Assembly: GCF_024713975.1 (NCBI RefSeq)
Contig: NC_091099.1
Coordinates: 4,335,501 to 4,399,500 of the forward strand
DNA length: 64,000 nt
Reading direction: 5' to 3'
Source: Paralichthys olivaceus
Taxonomy: Eukaryota; Chordata; Actinopteri; Pleuronectiformes; Paralichthyidae
Made by a program: the position numbers and the translations under genes
Part shown: positions 16,452 to 28,107 of the stretch, in pieces
How positions within the stretch are numbered: the first letter of the stretch is position 1
Layout of the letters: the number at the start of each line of letters is the position of its first letter
Notes under the pieces: generated by a model
Database searches by the model: none
What the model was told of the DNA's origin: nothing
Seen by the model: only the letters and a program-made list of their open reading frames with translations

Positions 16452-16885
16452 ATATGTAAAGATGGACGCCGTGACAGCTTCCAAAAAGCGAAGCCAAAAC
16501 ATCTGGATCGCCCTCTAGTGGCCGCTACATCGTAGGTCATAAACCCTGCCCACTCCATGTTAGCAGATGGGACGTGAATAATAAAATGTGTTCATGGCAA
16601 ACAAATTATTTCCAAAGATGGTTTCTGTCATTTTATTTAGTTCTTAACTCAATGAATGAGTTGATTTATCTAATAACTTTGATTTCAATTCATTTTTTTT
16701 TGATACCATCACAACAGGGAGGAAACGCCATGATTGACAGCTCAGACTGACTCGCTATTGGTCGAGCGTGAATCCACAGACTCTGCCTCCAAACGACATC
16801 ACCAGGGTAAGATGGCCGCACCCGTATCAGGTATACTTTGGCTTCGTTTCCGCACAGGAAGTAGAGATGTGTCACCCATCTCAAT
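16452..16885 (+). mobile_element. Interspersed repeat, family R1, copy 2
   Basis: It begins with ATGTAAAGATGGACGCC and continues with AGCCAAAACATCTGGATCG, CCCTCTAGTGGCCGC and CCACTCCATGTTAGCAGATG. It then has a segment about a 'gattgacagctcagactgactcg' block that aligns by eye with 21,700-21,740. The 3' limit is uncertain. Confidence 0.5.
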
Positions 16886-16899
16886 TTTATGTTGCTTCC

Positions 16900-18290
16900 C
16901 CTGGACTGAAAATCAAATTTGGGCTTTTGTATTACCAGGCTAACATGATCCTCCGGCAGTGCATCTCACTCTCCTGTCCACCACTCACAGTAGTTGTTTC
17001 CTACATTCCTATGGTCATCCATGTATTGCAATTTTGTGAGTTCTCACAGTTATGTACAGTATTGCACAATTCAACTCTATATTTAACAGTTTAAGTGTTG
17101 CCTGCAACCAGCGCTGAGGATTAATATTTTACATCGAATGGCATAATCATCAAGGAATATTCATATTTAAGAGAATTCATATGCATTTCTTCAAGCAGGT
17201 ATTCAAAGTCTTACACCAGATTAAATTCTCAAGTAACCACCCCACCATATATTTAATAAAACATGATGAAATCTTTTTTAAAGACTGGCTCCTGGACAAG
17301 TATGAAAACCAGCATTTCGTTGTCTTGACTGTTTTGTCAGTCTTGACTTATCGTGTGGTCTTTGTTTCCAGATGACAACAGCAGCAACATTCAGACACCT
17401 CGTGGTGAAAGTTTTGTTTCTGAGTTTTTGGAAAATCCTGCCGCTATGGCCGGTATCTCTTTTAGACACACATGTCTAGAGCCACAGAGTGTTAGTCATC
17501 TACAGACAAAAAGAAACTGACCCGTTGTCTATATGACTGAATATATCTAGTGATACAGGTTGTGCAAAAATGCAGCGGTGTTCATGCTTTTGTTGATGAT
17601 GAGTCTTTCTTCACACTTCAAACTTCACATTTAAATGGACAGAAGAGAAGGAAGTAAGTCTCTGGCCACATGTCAGACATGTGCAGAGATTAGATGGGTC
17701 TTTAAATGTGTAAAATCTCTAAAATCGAAGGTTTCTTGCAGGATTTAATTTTTCCTCTGAAGAACCTCACAGGTCACCTCTTGTCCGTCTCGACACATTT
17801 ATCATTGTTTGAAAAGCATTAATCATATGAGGAGCCCTTAAATGTCCGACACCAGACACATTTTCACACAGACTGACAATATTTACATAACTTGCAATAT
17901 TTTCTACATTGTCCACCAGTGACTTTTTAATATTTTTTTTACTAAAGTTTGCCCCTTAATAAAAAAAAATGTTTTGTAATAAGCATAAAATAATAAACAT
18001 ATGAATTTGTATACATAGTAGATTATGTAGAGGAAGAAAAAAAAATCACTTCCACAAGCAGGAACTCCCTCTCACACAAAGACTAAAGTGCTGGAGCCAA
18101 GAATGCACGGTCTGCATCCAGCTGGCTTAATACTGGAGTCTAGATAGAATCATTTGTCATAACACACTAGTTTTTTGGTTTTGTCTGGATACTTGTTAAA
18201 TACTTAGACCGGCGTCTTTTTAGATGCTGGTAGTGTCGATCCCCACGGAGCCAATAGCTGATCAATAGCAGTCAGCAAACCAGGAAATAT
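16900..18290. other. Intergenic stretch, no gene seen
   Basis: AT-rich sequence with poly-T and poly-A runs near 17,930-18,050. An ATTAAA-type signal on the minus strand near 17,927 could serve HSF4 transcripts, but this is not established. Confidence 0.5.
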
Positions 18291-18326
18291 AAGCTTTTAT
18301 CAGTTCATTAAAATCATCCACATTAC

Positions 18327-18457
18327 CTGTAGAGATCTTTTGTGTGTATGTGGATGTAAGAATGCGAATAAAGCCGTGTGTAGGACAGAGCCTGGCCGGG
18401 CCGTGGGATCAAACTCCTGCAGAGTGGAATCATGAGGGAAACAGCAGCGTCTGTGGC
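18327..18457 (-). other. Candidate HSF4 3' UTR or alternative last exon
   Basis: On the minus strand a strong acceptor (pyrimidine run ending CTCCTCAG) at 18458-18460 and a donor GTAATG at 18325-18326 bound a 131-nt segment. The HSF4 stop exon has a donor GTAAGA only 6 nt after its TGA (exon end 18897), so the 3' UTR may splice into this segment. Joined directly to exon 11 instead, it would stay open in frame for all 43 codons. Transcript data would be needed to decide. Confidence 0.35.
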
Positions 18458-18902
18458 CTGAGGAGAGAAACAATGTGACAGCGACAGGAAACAACACGAA
18501 ACGCAACTCTTAACCCTGGTTTCCTGTTTGAGTCGCTCTATTCAGGCAAGTCGATGTAAATCACATAAATTAAATACCCGTTAATCTTCTGACTATTACG
18601 CTACATCAACGGTAGATCTGCCAAGCATCCACTGCAGCTTCTTTGACTTGCTCTCTTATAAAATGCCCTGCAGCTATAAGTAACTTCAGTTTACCAAATG
18701 TGTATCGACCCACATTTGTGAATAGTCCTCATGAAATCTGATTTTAACAAATCAACAGTGATTAACATGATTTTCAGTAAAAACAATGCTCATGTGTCTG
18801 GATGCTGCAGACAGATGGAAAGTATTTAAAGACACAATAAGACAATGCAGGTTTTGGTATTTTCATAGGTAACAGATAAAGTCACAGGACTCTTACCTTC
18901 AA

Positions 18903-19683
18903 TCACTGTTCCTCACAGCCTGCAGCTGGAAAAGCCTCCGCCTCTTGATTCTGAAACATGTACTGAAAGAGAACACAAACACACATTTAACACACTGACC
19001 CATAACTCTTCATGTCATAAAACATATATATAACACACATTACAGCTATAGTGTACGGGAACACCACAAATACATGAGTAAAAGAACAATACAACACTAT
19101 GCCCGGGCACGTTTAGAGACAACTGCTTCATGTTTTCCAGGAGAAGTTGAGAGTAAAGAGGAAGTAAAACTATCATTGTGAAAACCCAGAAGTGTGGTTT
19201 TTAAAAGACAAAGAGAAAACAGACAAATTCAAAAGCCAGACAGCCGATAACTAAATGTTCTTAAGTTAGATAATATGTTACAGTGTCACTTTTAACTTGA
19301 GTTTTCAATTCTCCTCAATGCAGTAACATGATATATAATCTATTATCCAGCATGCTCATTACATGCAGATATAACGAAGCTAAAATGTGCTGAACGTTGT
19401 GTGATTCCCTCACTGCTGCATGAGCCGGCCTCATATCTATCCTATCTCATTACAGTGTAAATGCCACAGGTCACACAAGCTCAGATCAACTCCTCTGGTT
19501 AGAGAGGCCTCCTCCTAAACGATGTCCCTGGAGCTGAGAGAAAAGAGGAACAACTCGAAGTTGAACTCTAACTTCCACGTTCCGTTACAACCACATCCTC
19601 AAGTGAAAGTGCTTCTGTTAGGCTGCACAGCACAGATGGAAGGAAAGGAAGCAGCAGTGATGAAAAGGGGTAAAGGTGAGCGC

Positions 19684-19716
<33 letters not shown>

Positions 19717-20356
19717 TTATAATTTGTCTGCTGGCCCTGAGAGAAGACAGTGACAGCCACAGTGCGTATGAACCAGCAGAGAAAGAGGCGCCTCAGCACT
19801 GGAGGGATTAATATGGATGATAGATGATAATAACTCTCTCTGCACAGGAGCTGTTGACGTATAACGAGCCAGTTTTATAGAAGCACTTACAGAAAAATAA
19901 GCCATTAAAAGGGTTTTGTTATTTTCACTGCTCAGTTGCAAAGAACTGTACATTACATCTGCAGAGGTTTATAAGTTGTATTTGAAATGGCTCATTATAG
20001 GACGTGCAACACGATTGTGAATGAGGGACAATCCTCAATGAAGTTTAGACAAAGGGATAAATTGGCTCCAAGTACGGGCCCCCAGTCTTTAATAATTGCA
20101 GATTTAATGGCTAATTAGAAAATGAGAAACTCACAAACCTTCATTAATGACTTGACTATCAATGGAGATTTTTTTTTCCCACATTGATTAATTCATTATA
20201 ATCATGAAAGTCATTAGTTACAACTGATAAACCTTTTGTGAAAGAAAATCTTCATGGCTCCTCGTACTCTAGGAACAGTTTCACACTAATTTTCTTTTTT
20301 GCCAAATGTAAGACGTGAAGATCAATACCCCTGTCTGCTGTGTGTGTGTGTGTGTG

Positions 20357-20418
<62 letters not shown>

Positions 20419-23382
20419 TCGTGCAGCTGGAGCCAGGAGATGATCACTGTAGCTCAACATGAATAATGGAAGCAGGGAGTGAGCCTGTACTCAAAATACC
20501 AACACCCAATACCAGCTCCTGTAAAAAACTTTTAAAGAACTAATTTGTTTCCTCTAAACAAATATAATAAAACATGTTATTTACTGTGCGCTCAGTTCTA
20601 AATGAAGATATAGTCACATCTGAATGACTGGAAGAGTTTAATCATTGTCACAAGCTGACTGGGGGGCGATATTTCACAGAGAGTCAAAACTGCTCTCGTT
20701 TTCAGCGGTTATTGATCTTTTCCAGGAAAGAGAAAAAAGCAACTTGAGGTGGAGTTCTCCACATCATTCCTACTGGGAAATTTGCTGCAACGCTTTCAGA
20801 GAGACGAGAGGACTCGGCAGGAAGGAGCTGCTCGCATCTATCAGTGGGTCAGACGGTCCCGATCCCGATCATCATGACCGCGAGGAGAACAGTCTTATAT
20901 CAGCGTGTCCTCTGGAAATTTATTTACAGTGTCTGATGTCTCAGATGAAATGGAACATTTTCTGCTGCCATGTTTGTCTGAAGGAAAAGTTAAGGGCCAT
21001 GTTTTTCTTGCACAGTTGTACAACAGCCTCTGCAGCTTTGGGTTCCATGTGTGAACAGATCTAATATTACAGTAGATAGAAATATAAATGAAAATGAGCA
21101 GAGCCAGTGTGGTCTACATCACATCTACGTTTCAAGGAGGACAAGAGGTGACTGTGCATCTCACTGTCAATTAGACCTTTGAGTTGAGATCATTGCATCA
21201 CAGTCAGGTAATGGAGTTAAAGAGCAGAGGCACTGATTCCACATCCTCAGGAGTTTGGACTTTGAAGTTGAACTTAACAGTTTAAAACTTTTTCTTCTCC
21301 TCTTGGAACCAAACATGTGAAATAAGGTGAGAGAAATTAAAGAACTACTTTCAAATGTCTTTCACTATTTGGCTTAAAGTACTGCAGAGCACCGAGGACA
21401 GAAGTATTCTTCATTCAGCAAACTCTGTATTTCTGCCACTGGAGCTTTTAAAACATGGGACTCTCTGTGAAAACACTTGAGTTGTGAACATGAAATGTAA
21501 ATTAAGATGTGAGGCCAAAATCATCTTAATCACCCCCTAGTGGCTTACCACAGTATAGCTCATAAACCTCACCTCCTCCATGTTAGCAGAACAGGTTCGG
21601 ACCAAACTCAAAGCACACATTAGGAAATTTGGTTTTGTGCATTAACGTTTCTGGTAAGTTTGTTTTTAATGAATTATTTGATGCTGTAAAAACAGGGTGA
21701 AACTTCATGATCGACAGCTGAGAGTGACTCGACACAACTGCTCTGGCTCCAAATTGAAATCAAAACGTGCCGGCCACCTTTCAAGAGTGGAAAACATTCT
21801 CATGACAAGAAGGTCAAAGATGAGACATTTTCCAGAGACAGTTACTGTGATGAGGACAAACAAAAATTTCACAGTGTAAATCAGTAACTCACAGAACCAA
21901 TTTATCCCTTAATGTCCTCCCGAAAGCTGTTTAACGAGATCCAGCAGATGGCAAAGTCATTTTTAGAGAGGTACTGTAAACTATTAGCTGGGGGTGAGGG
22001 AGCTTTTCATGAGGTGAAGTGCATGATATACTATTTAAGCCGCACAATATATCAAGAGCAGCCTCATCATCCTGTCTCTTTGGTGCAAGGTGGATAGAAA
22101 ATTGGACTTCAGTGATATTATTGATTCATTTGCCTGCACAGAGTTTTACTCATGGGCTCTGCAGGTACAGACTGTAAGCAGGGGGTCGGAGGGCAGACTT
22201 GTTTTTTAGCTATGACCCAGTTCTGGATCCTGAATCTATGAGTCACATTGGAGAATGTGATCGTCATCCTCAGCTGCACAACTGCCTCTGTTGTGTTGAA
22301 CTACTAGTCTAGTTTGGTAGAAAGCCTCCCCCTGGTGGAATGTTTCCACACTGCAGTACAGTTTGTACTCAGAAAACAGAGCAGCTTCATCTACGTCCTT
22401 TAAACCAGCAGCTGTCACAATGAGGAGGGGCTGAATCGTACAACAGTTCCAGCAACATCATGTTAAAACACATTTCCGGTTGATTACCAATGTTAATAAA
22501 AATACTGGATCACTGTGTAATTGGTGGAGTGGAGTTTGGTGTCTGGGACTGGTGGATGTGTGACTCAGACTGTTCCCGCACACCAACGCAGCCCCATGTG
22601 TTTGTCAAGCTGTTCGTTCTGAGCGCAAAGACTAAAGGTGCAATGCAGAGAGATTTCATTCATTCAGCGTGACACTTACCACTTCTGTGGAACAGCAGAT
22701 GACAAGAGTCAAAAAGTTTTTGAGTACAGTGCAACTGCTATAATCAAGAGGTACAAGAAAATCTGTGAGTCTGCTATTTTTACCAGCTATTCTTTAAATG
22801 AGTCTTCAAATGAGGAGGATTTGTTTAGTCCTTAATGTCCTTACTTTCATTATTTATTAATCAGTAAAGAAATAGGGAAAATTGCATTAAGATTAAAGGT
22901 GGAGTTAGTCTTTTAGTGTGGAGTCATCTTTCTGTTCCATCGTTGTCTTCATTAAATGGTTTAGTAATTGATCTTTTACATAGTGCTTTTATTTTTTATA
23001 TATTATGACGACCACTCAAAGTGCCTCTACTGAACTTTCCCTATCACACTTCAATCACACTGCGGCGCAGGCTTCAGGAGCAATTTGGGATTTAGTATCT
23101 TGCCCAGAGATGATGCAGCATTGCAGAATAACCACCATCCTGCTATACTTTGTGGACAACCCGCTTAACCTCCTGAGCCAAAGCTGTCCACATACAGGGT
23201 AGAAACTGTGTGACTTACTGATTTGAGGTTGGACTCCATCTCGGTGAAGTTCCACTCAGTCAGAGGTAGGGTTAAACTGAAGGGCTGCAGAGGCACAGGG
23301 GAGACAGTTCAGCTGAGCGTTGAAGACGAGATCACTTAAATGTCTGCTGTGTAATATCTCTTATTTGAGGGCACAGTGTTTC

Positions 23383-23421
<39 letters not shown>

Positions 23422-23549
23422 GTTTACTGACATCCATCACAGCACTGGTCCCAGCTTCCACAGTGCTCTGCTGGTGGCTCCTGAGCAGCAGCTGCTGCAG
23501 CTCCTCAAGGCTCATGTCCACGTTCTCCACTGCATCTGAAACCTCCACT

Positions 23550-23591
<42 letters not shown>

Positions 23592-25194
23592 TTATATATA
23601 ATTCATAAACACACACAGATTCTTCTAACATATGAAAGTTGGTGTGCGATCACCTATAATCTCATCGGAGAACCTTACCTGTCCAGAACGGGCCTCTTAC
23701 CCCTCCTCTCCACCACAGAGGCCGCGGAGCCCCTCCCCTCCAGAACAGACTGGACCATTGCCACAGGGAGGACAGGAGGTTCTGAGGAACACACCTCACA
23801 GGTGGAGGTCAAGGCTACGGCCTCTCCTCCACCCACACCGCCTCCTTTCCCTCCTCCTCTCACTCCGGGACTCACAGGCTCCTCTTTGATGAGCATCATG
23901 CACTTGTCCCTGTTTAATGGAGTCAAACACTGAGTCTAAAGTACGGACGATCGAAACTGCCACAGTTAAAAATACATTAATGAAAAACCCGATCAAAATG
24001 AATAAATAATAAATGCCAAAATAAATACCTAAATAGAATACATTTGTGCAATGAATTAGGCTACTGATGCAGTTATACATGTATTTACTTATTTATTTCT
24101 ACAGTTAATTATTTATTTCTTTATTTCTACTTATTTATTCTAAATTAAATTTCTACATGTATTTATCAATGTACTTTTCTCTGTATTTATTCAATTCAAC
24201 ATCTATTTATTACTAAATTAATTAATTAGAATGAGTTAATTAGGTAATTTGCACTTCAAAGGTCACAATATCTTGGAGAAAATACTTTGATGGTGGGAAA
24301 TATTCTGTCACGCTGCATCGCTCACCTCGTCTCGTCGGGTTGTATCTGCAGGGCCATGCTGGCCTGAGACATGTCAGTGACGTCTGATATGATCGGTCCT
24401 CCTGTCAGACCACTAGTGGAGCAGGAAGCTGTGTCACTGGATGGCTGAGGAGGAAGACTGTGATTTAGTTATTTAATATAGTTGTGTAGTCTGTGTATAC
24501 GTTGATACACACGTGTCACTGCACACTGCTTCCCTCTAGTGTTGAAATAACCTCACAGCCATGAGGACTAACAGCAGGGAGGATGTGAAATTAGTTTTAA
24601 CTGTAAATAATAATCAGCTAAACCGTCTTGAGCTGCTGAAGAATGAGATTTCCTCCGTGTGTATCTTGTGTTACTTCTCACCGACTGAATGTAGAAGGGC
24701 TCGTGTATGGGCTCCATCGGGTGACTGTGGTTGAACTTGGAGGCCGGAGGGCTGGGAGAACCATCGTCCAACATCAGGGGCCTGGGAACGACATCGGTTC
24801 TCAATCAGTGAGTGGACGACAACATCGTGATTGTGGTTGTTCAATTCTCACTAAAACGTGTGACTTCTTTCCCAGGTGGAACGCAGCACCTGGTTTCTTC
24901 AGCTCTTTAGTGGCGCTCAGGCGTCGGCCTTGTTCACACTCAGCAACAAAGCTGAACCAGCATTTTACACACACAGGCCGCAGCAGGGTCACGCACTCTG
25001 CTCTGCCTTCACTGTGTGTGTGTGTGTTTGTGTGTTTGTGTGTATGTATGTGTGTGTGTGTGTGCGTCTGACTGATTCAGCACTTGTCTCCATTCATAGC
25101 ACACGTTGCGTTAGATTGTTCAGTTTGTCAGCTGAGCCAGCCCTTCCCTCTGCCCCACTGTGGCCCTGTTTGTCTCACTTTTGTTGATTGCTCC

Positions 25195-25246
<52 letters not shown>

Positions 25247-25365
25247 CACAGCTTTCTTTTTAGGCCCACAGTACTGGGTGTGTTGGACTGCATCTGGCTG
25301 AACAGAAACTGAATCAGCTGGCAGGGAGAGAATAAGCACAGCATGAGTCAGCATCTTCACTCTGT

Positions 25366-25404
<39 letters not shown>

Positions 25405-28064
25405 ACACACACACACACACAAGCACTACAGTTGTAATATGGAGAAACAACAACTGGAAATATCATAAATAGACATTTACTTTTTTTTTAAACTTTATTT
25501 TGACTAAAGCTTTTGAATTGTCCGTCTTTGATGCGAGGACAGAACTGAGTCAATGCACTTGTTGAGAGCTTTGGGTCATACAGTGTAAACACATCACTTA
25601 GCACAAGAGAACACACTGATCATTTGTGAGTCACACTTGCACCAGTTTACCCAAAACCAAGCATTTAGATCTCCCGATGGAAAAACAAAATACTACCCAA
25701 CAACTTCTGAGGGATTTTCTCTCACAATAGTAGTTCACAGGTAAGAAAACCTGTATTATTCTGTTGATCATTCTTTGCACATATATGCATTTACCATCTG
25801 TTTGCCTCCAACGGTTTATGAGACACACACACACACAGACTGACCTTGTTCATGACTTTCTGTTGCTGTGTGTGGTTCTGCCTCAGTGACACCACCTCTC
25901 TCCACAGAACCTCGTTCTGTCTGCAAACAGGGAGACGACACAGGTGGAGGAGGGGAGACAGAGAGAAATAAAATTCGTTTGTGTATTTTAAAATTGTTGT
26001 AAAAGTAGATTTCCATCGTCTCGAGGCAGCGAAGCGCCAAAAGATGCTGCTGACCACATGTCATTCTGACCAACATGCTCATGGATGCTCATACGGGCAA
26101 AGGTGCGTTTGGCAATAACACAACACGACAAGTGTGTCGATCTGAAAAACTCGGCCTGTCGCCTCTAGACCCAACTGACATGAGGGCAGTCATCACACAC
26201 TGCTCCCTATGGAGATGTTTCACTCCTGCAGTGAATGAGTTCCCCTTTTTGCTCAAGCGTTTCCCGTCAGGAGGCGAATCCTGAATAAAACTAAACAGGT
26301 GTTACACCCTCGTCACTCCCCAATAAATCTGTAAAAGGTCAGTTTGCAGCTTAACGGGCTCGTTCTCGTTGACTTAGCTTACGAGTCAGTTCCGCAAACA
26401 GCTGGTAGGTGGACGAGCCGTCGAGCTACGTTTACAACATTCAGGAAGTAACCATCATTACTGTAACTCCCTCAGATGTGGGTCATTTAAAAACAACTCA
26501 TGTTTTCATATTAAGACGTTCGTCCATTTTAAATTATATGATAAAATTAAAAAAGACTGTGCCTGCGGTGGAATATTTTCTCTGACCATTGTTTATGCTT
26601 GTGTGCATGGCATGTGCACGTGCACGCACATGTGTTCATGCTTTCTAAGAATGTCGTGCGTGTGCGTGTGTGTGTGTGTCGGTCAGGTGAGCAGGTGAAC
26701 ATTCTCTCCTCTCATTAGCAAACAATACCGAGCACAAAGCAGCTCCATCACACAATGGACACACTGCAGCTATTTTCAGCAACAATAGCTTCTAGAGAAA
26801 AAGTCCGTTCATCCACCGGGTTGATTTGTTCCAACTTAAAAACTGGAATAACGGTCGGGTCCATTTCTCCCAGAGCAGCAAAGCATCAGAATTTATCACA
26901 AGCTACAAAAAAAATGGGGTATTCAAGAATTAACGTTTATAATCCTGTTCAGATGATCGATCGAGTTGAGCACCTGGATCAGGTTTTTCCAGTTAAGCCA
27001 AGAATTTAAACCAAAGATTATCTTCCAAACAGCTTTTAGAATGTGACAGACTAAAGTATTTTATAAAATAATGAGCCTGCTGTAAATTAAACCTTGACTG
27101 TGCTTGTGTCATTAACACATGTCACATGTTTAAATGCCTGAGGGGCAACTACCACACTCACACTCATTTAACCAGTAACCAGAGCAGGACTGCACCAACT
27201 GTTCGGTATTTTCCTGAGCCTAAAAATGGCTTTGTCCATCTGTGTGGTGTTTTTGTGCCCAGAGCAGAAAACACAGATGAGAGGAGAGACGCAGACAAGT
27301 GGAAGGATCGACCCTTTAACACTTCGCTGTTGCAGGTGCTTGGAGATGTCAGCTGAGGGCCTGCCTGCCAAAGACCTGCAGCTCTACACGGTCGCTCTCT
27401 GTGGGCTCAAACACTTGATGATTAAAACATGACCCGCGCGCCTCCACTCACTGTTTCATGTCCTGCATCTGACACTCCATGTTGTCCTGCTGTGTCCTGA
27501 GGAGCTGGACTTCATACAGCAGTTTACTGAGGTCCTCCTGACGAACTTTGGTCTCCTCACTCTTCACTATAGAAACCTGCAGACACACAGTAAAGCCTGA
27601 TTCGGTAAATTATTCTCTTCAAGCACACGCAGCCGCACATTTCTACTTCTGTGTCTGTGAACAGAGACGTCAGGAGCCAAACTCTGTGGCCCTAAGGTCT
27701 GTCCACTTAACAGACATTGATGGTCCCCAGAGGATGAATCCTAATGACTTTAAAAAGTCTTGACAACCACTTACTGGATCGCCATGAAATTTAAAACATC
27801 CGGTGCGTTCACGTTCCCATCAGGATGTATTATAAAAAACTGTAATAATATATTCTCATTTCATGCAGCACCATTTTCTGATCAGGCTCCTCAGACTTGC
27901 GTCACAGTTTGTCCATCAGAAAATGAGACGTACTGATTTTAAACTGCAGATGCAGACTTAGCAAATACATTTTACTTGGTTTTATTTTTCAGGACTTTGT
28001 AGAACAGCTGTGCAACTTTTTAAAAATTATTCTTCTTTTACTGCAGTCAATTTAAGACACTGCC

Positions 28065-28107
<43 letters not shown>

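Larger units (their letters stand above)
18963..23218 (-). other. HSF4 intron 11 (4.26 kb)
   Basis: This intron separates the exon ending LKS from the last coding exon. It holds (CA)n at 19,685-19,717, a long interrupted (TG)n at 20,339-20,416 and an R1-type repeat near 21.5-21.8 kb. A 139-codon plus-strand open stretch at 20,645-21,064 has no ATG at its start and no recognisable motif, so it was not called. Confidence 0.8.

Noticed and set aside
20645-21064. 139-codon plus-strand open stretch inside HSF4 intron 11
   Set aside because: It opens at a TTG, has no ATG until near its end, no motif and no splice-linked partner, and lies antisense within an intron; chance is the simplest reading.
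23420-23432. Alternative HSF4 exon 10 donor at GTAAAC
   Set aside because: Joined to exon 11 it gives a frame that stops within ten codons; the GTCAGT donor keeps the conserved C terminus in frame.
23376-23933. 185-codon plus-strand open frame over HSF4 exons 9-10
   Set aside because: It is the antisense shadow of HSF4 exons plus two CA/TG repeats; the Cys-Val and Thr-His runs are microsatellite translations.
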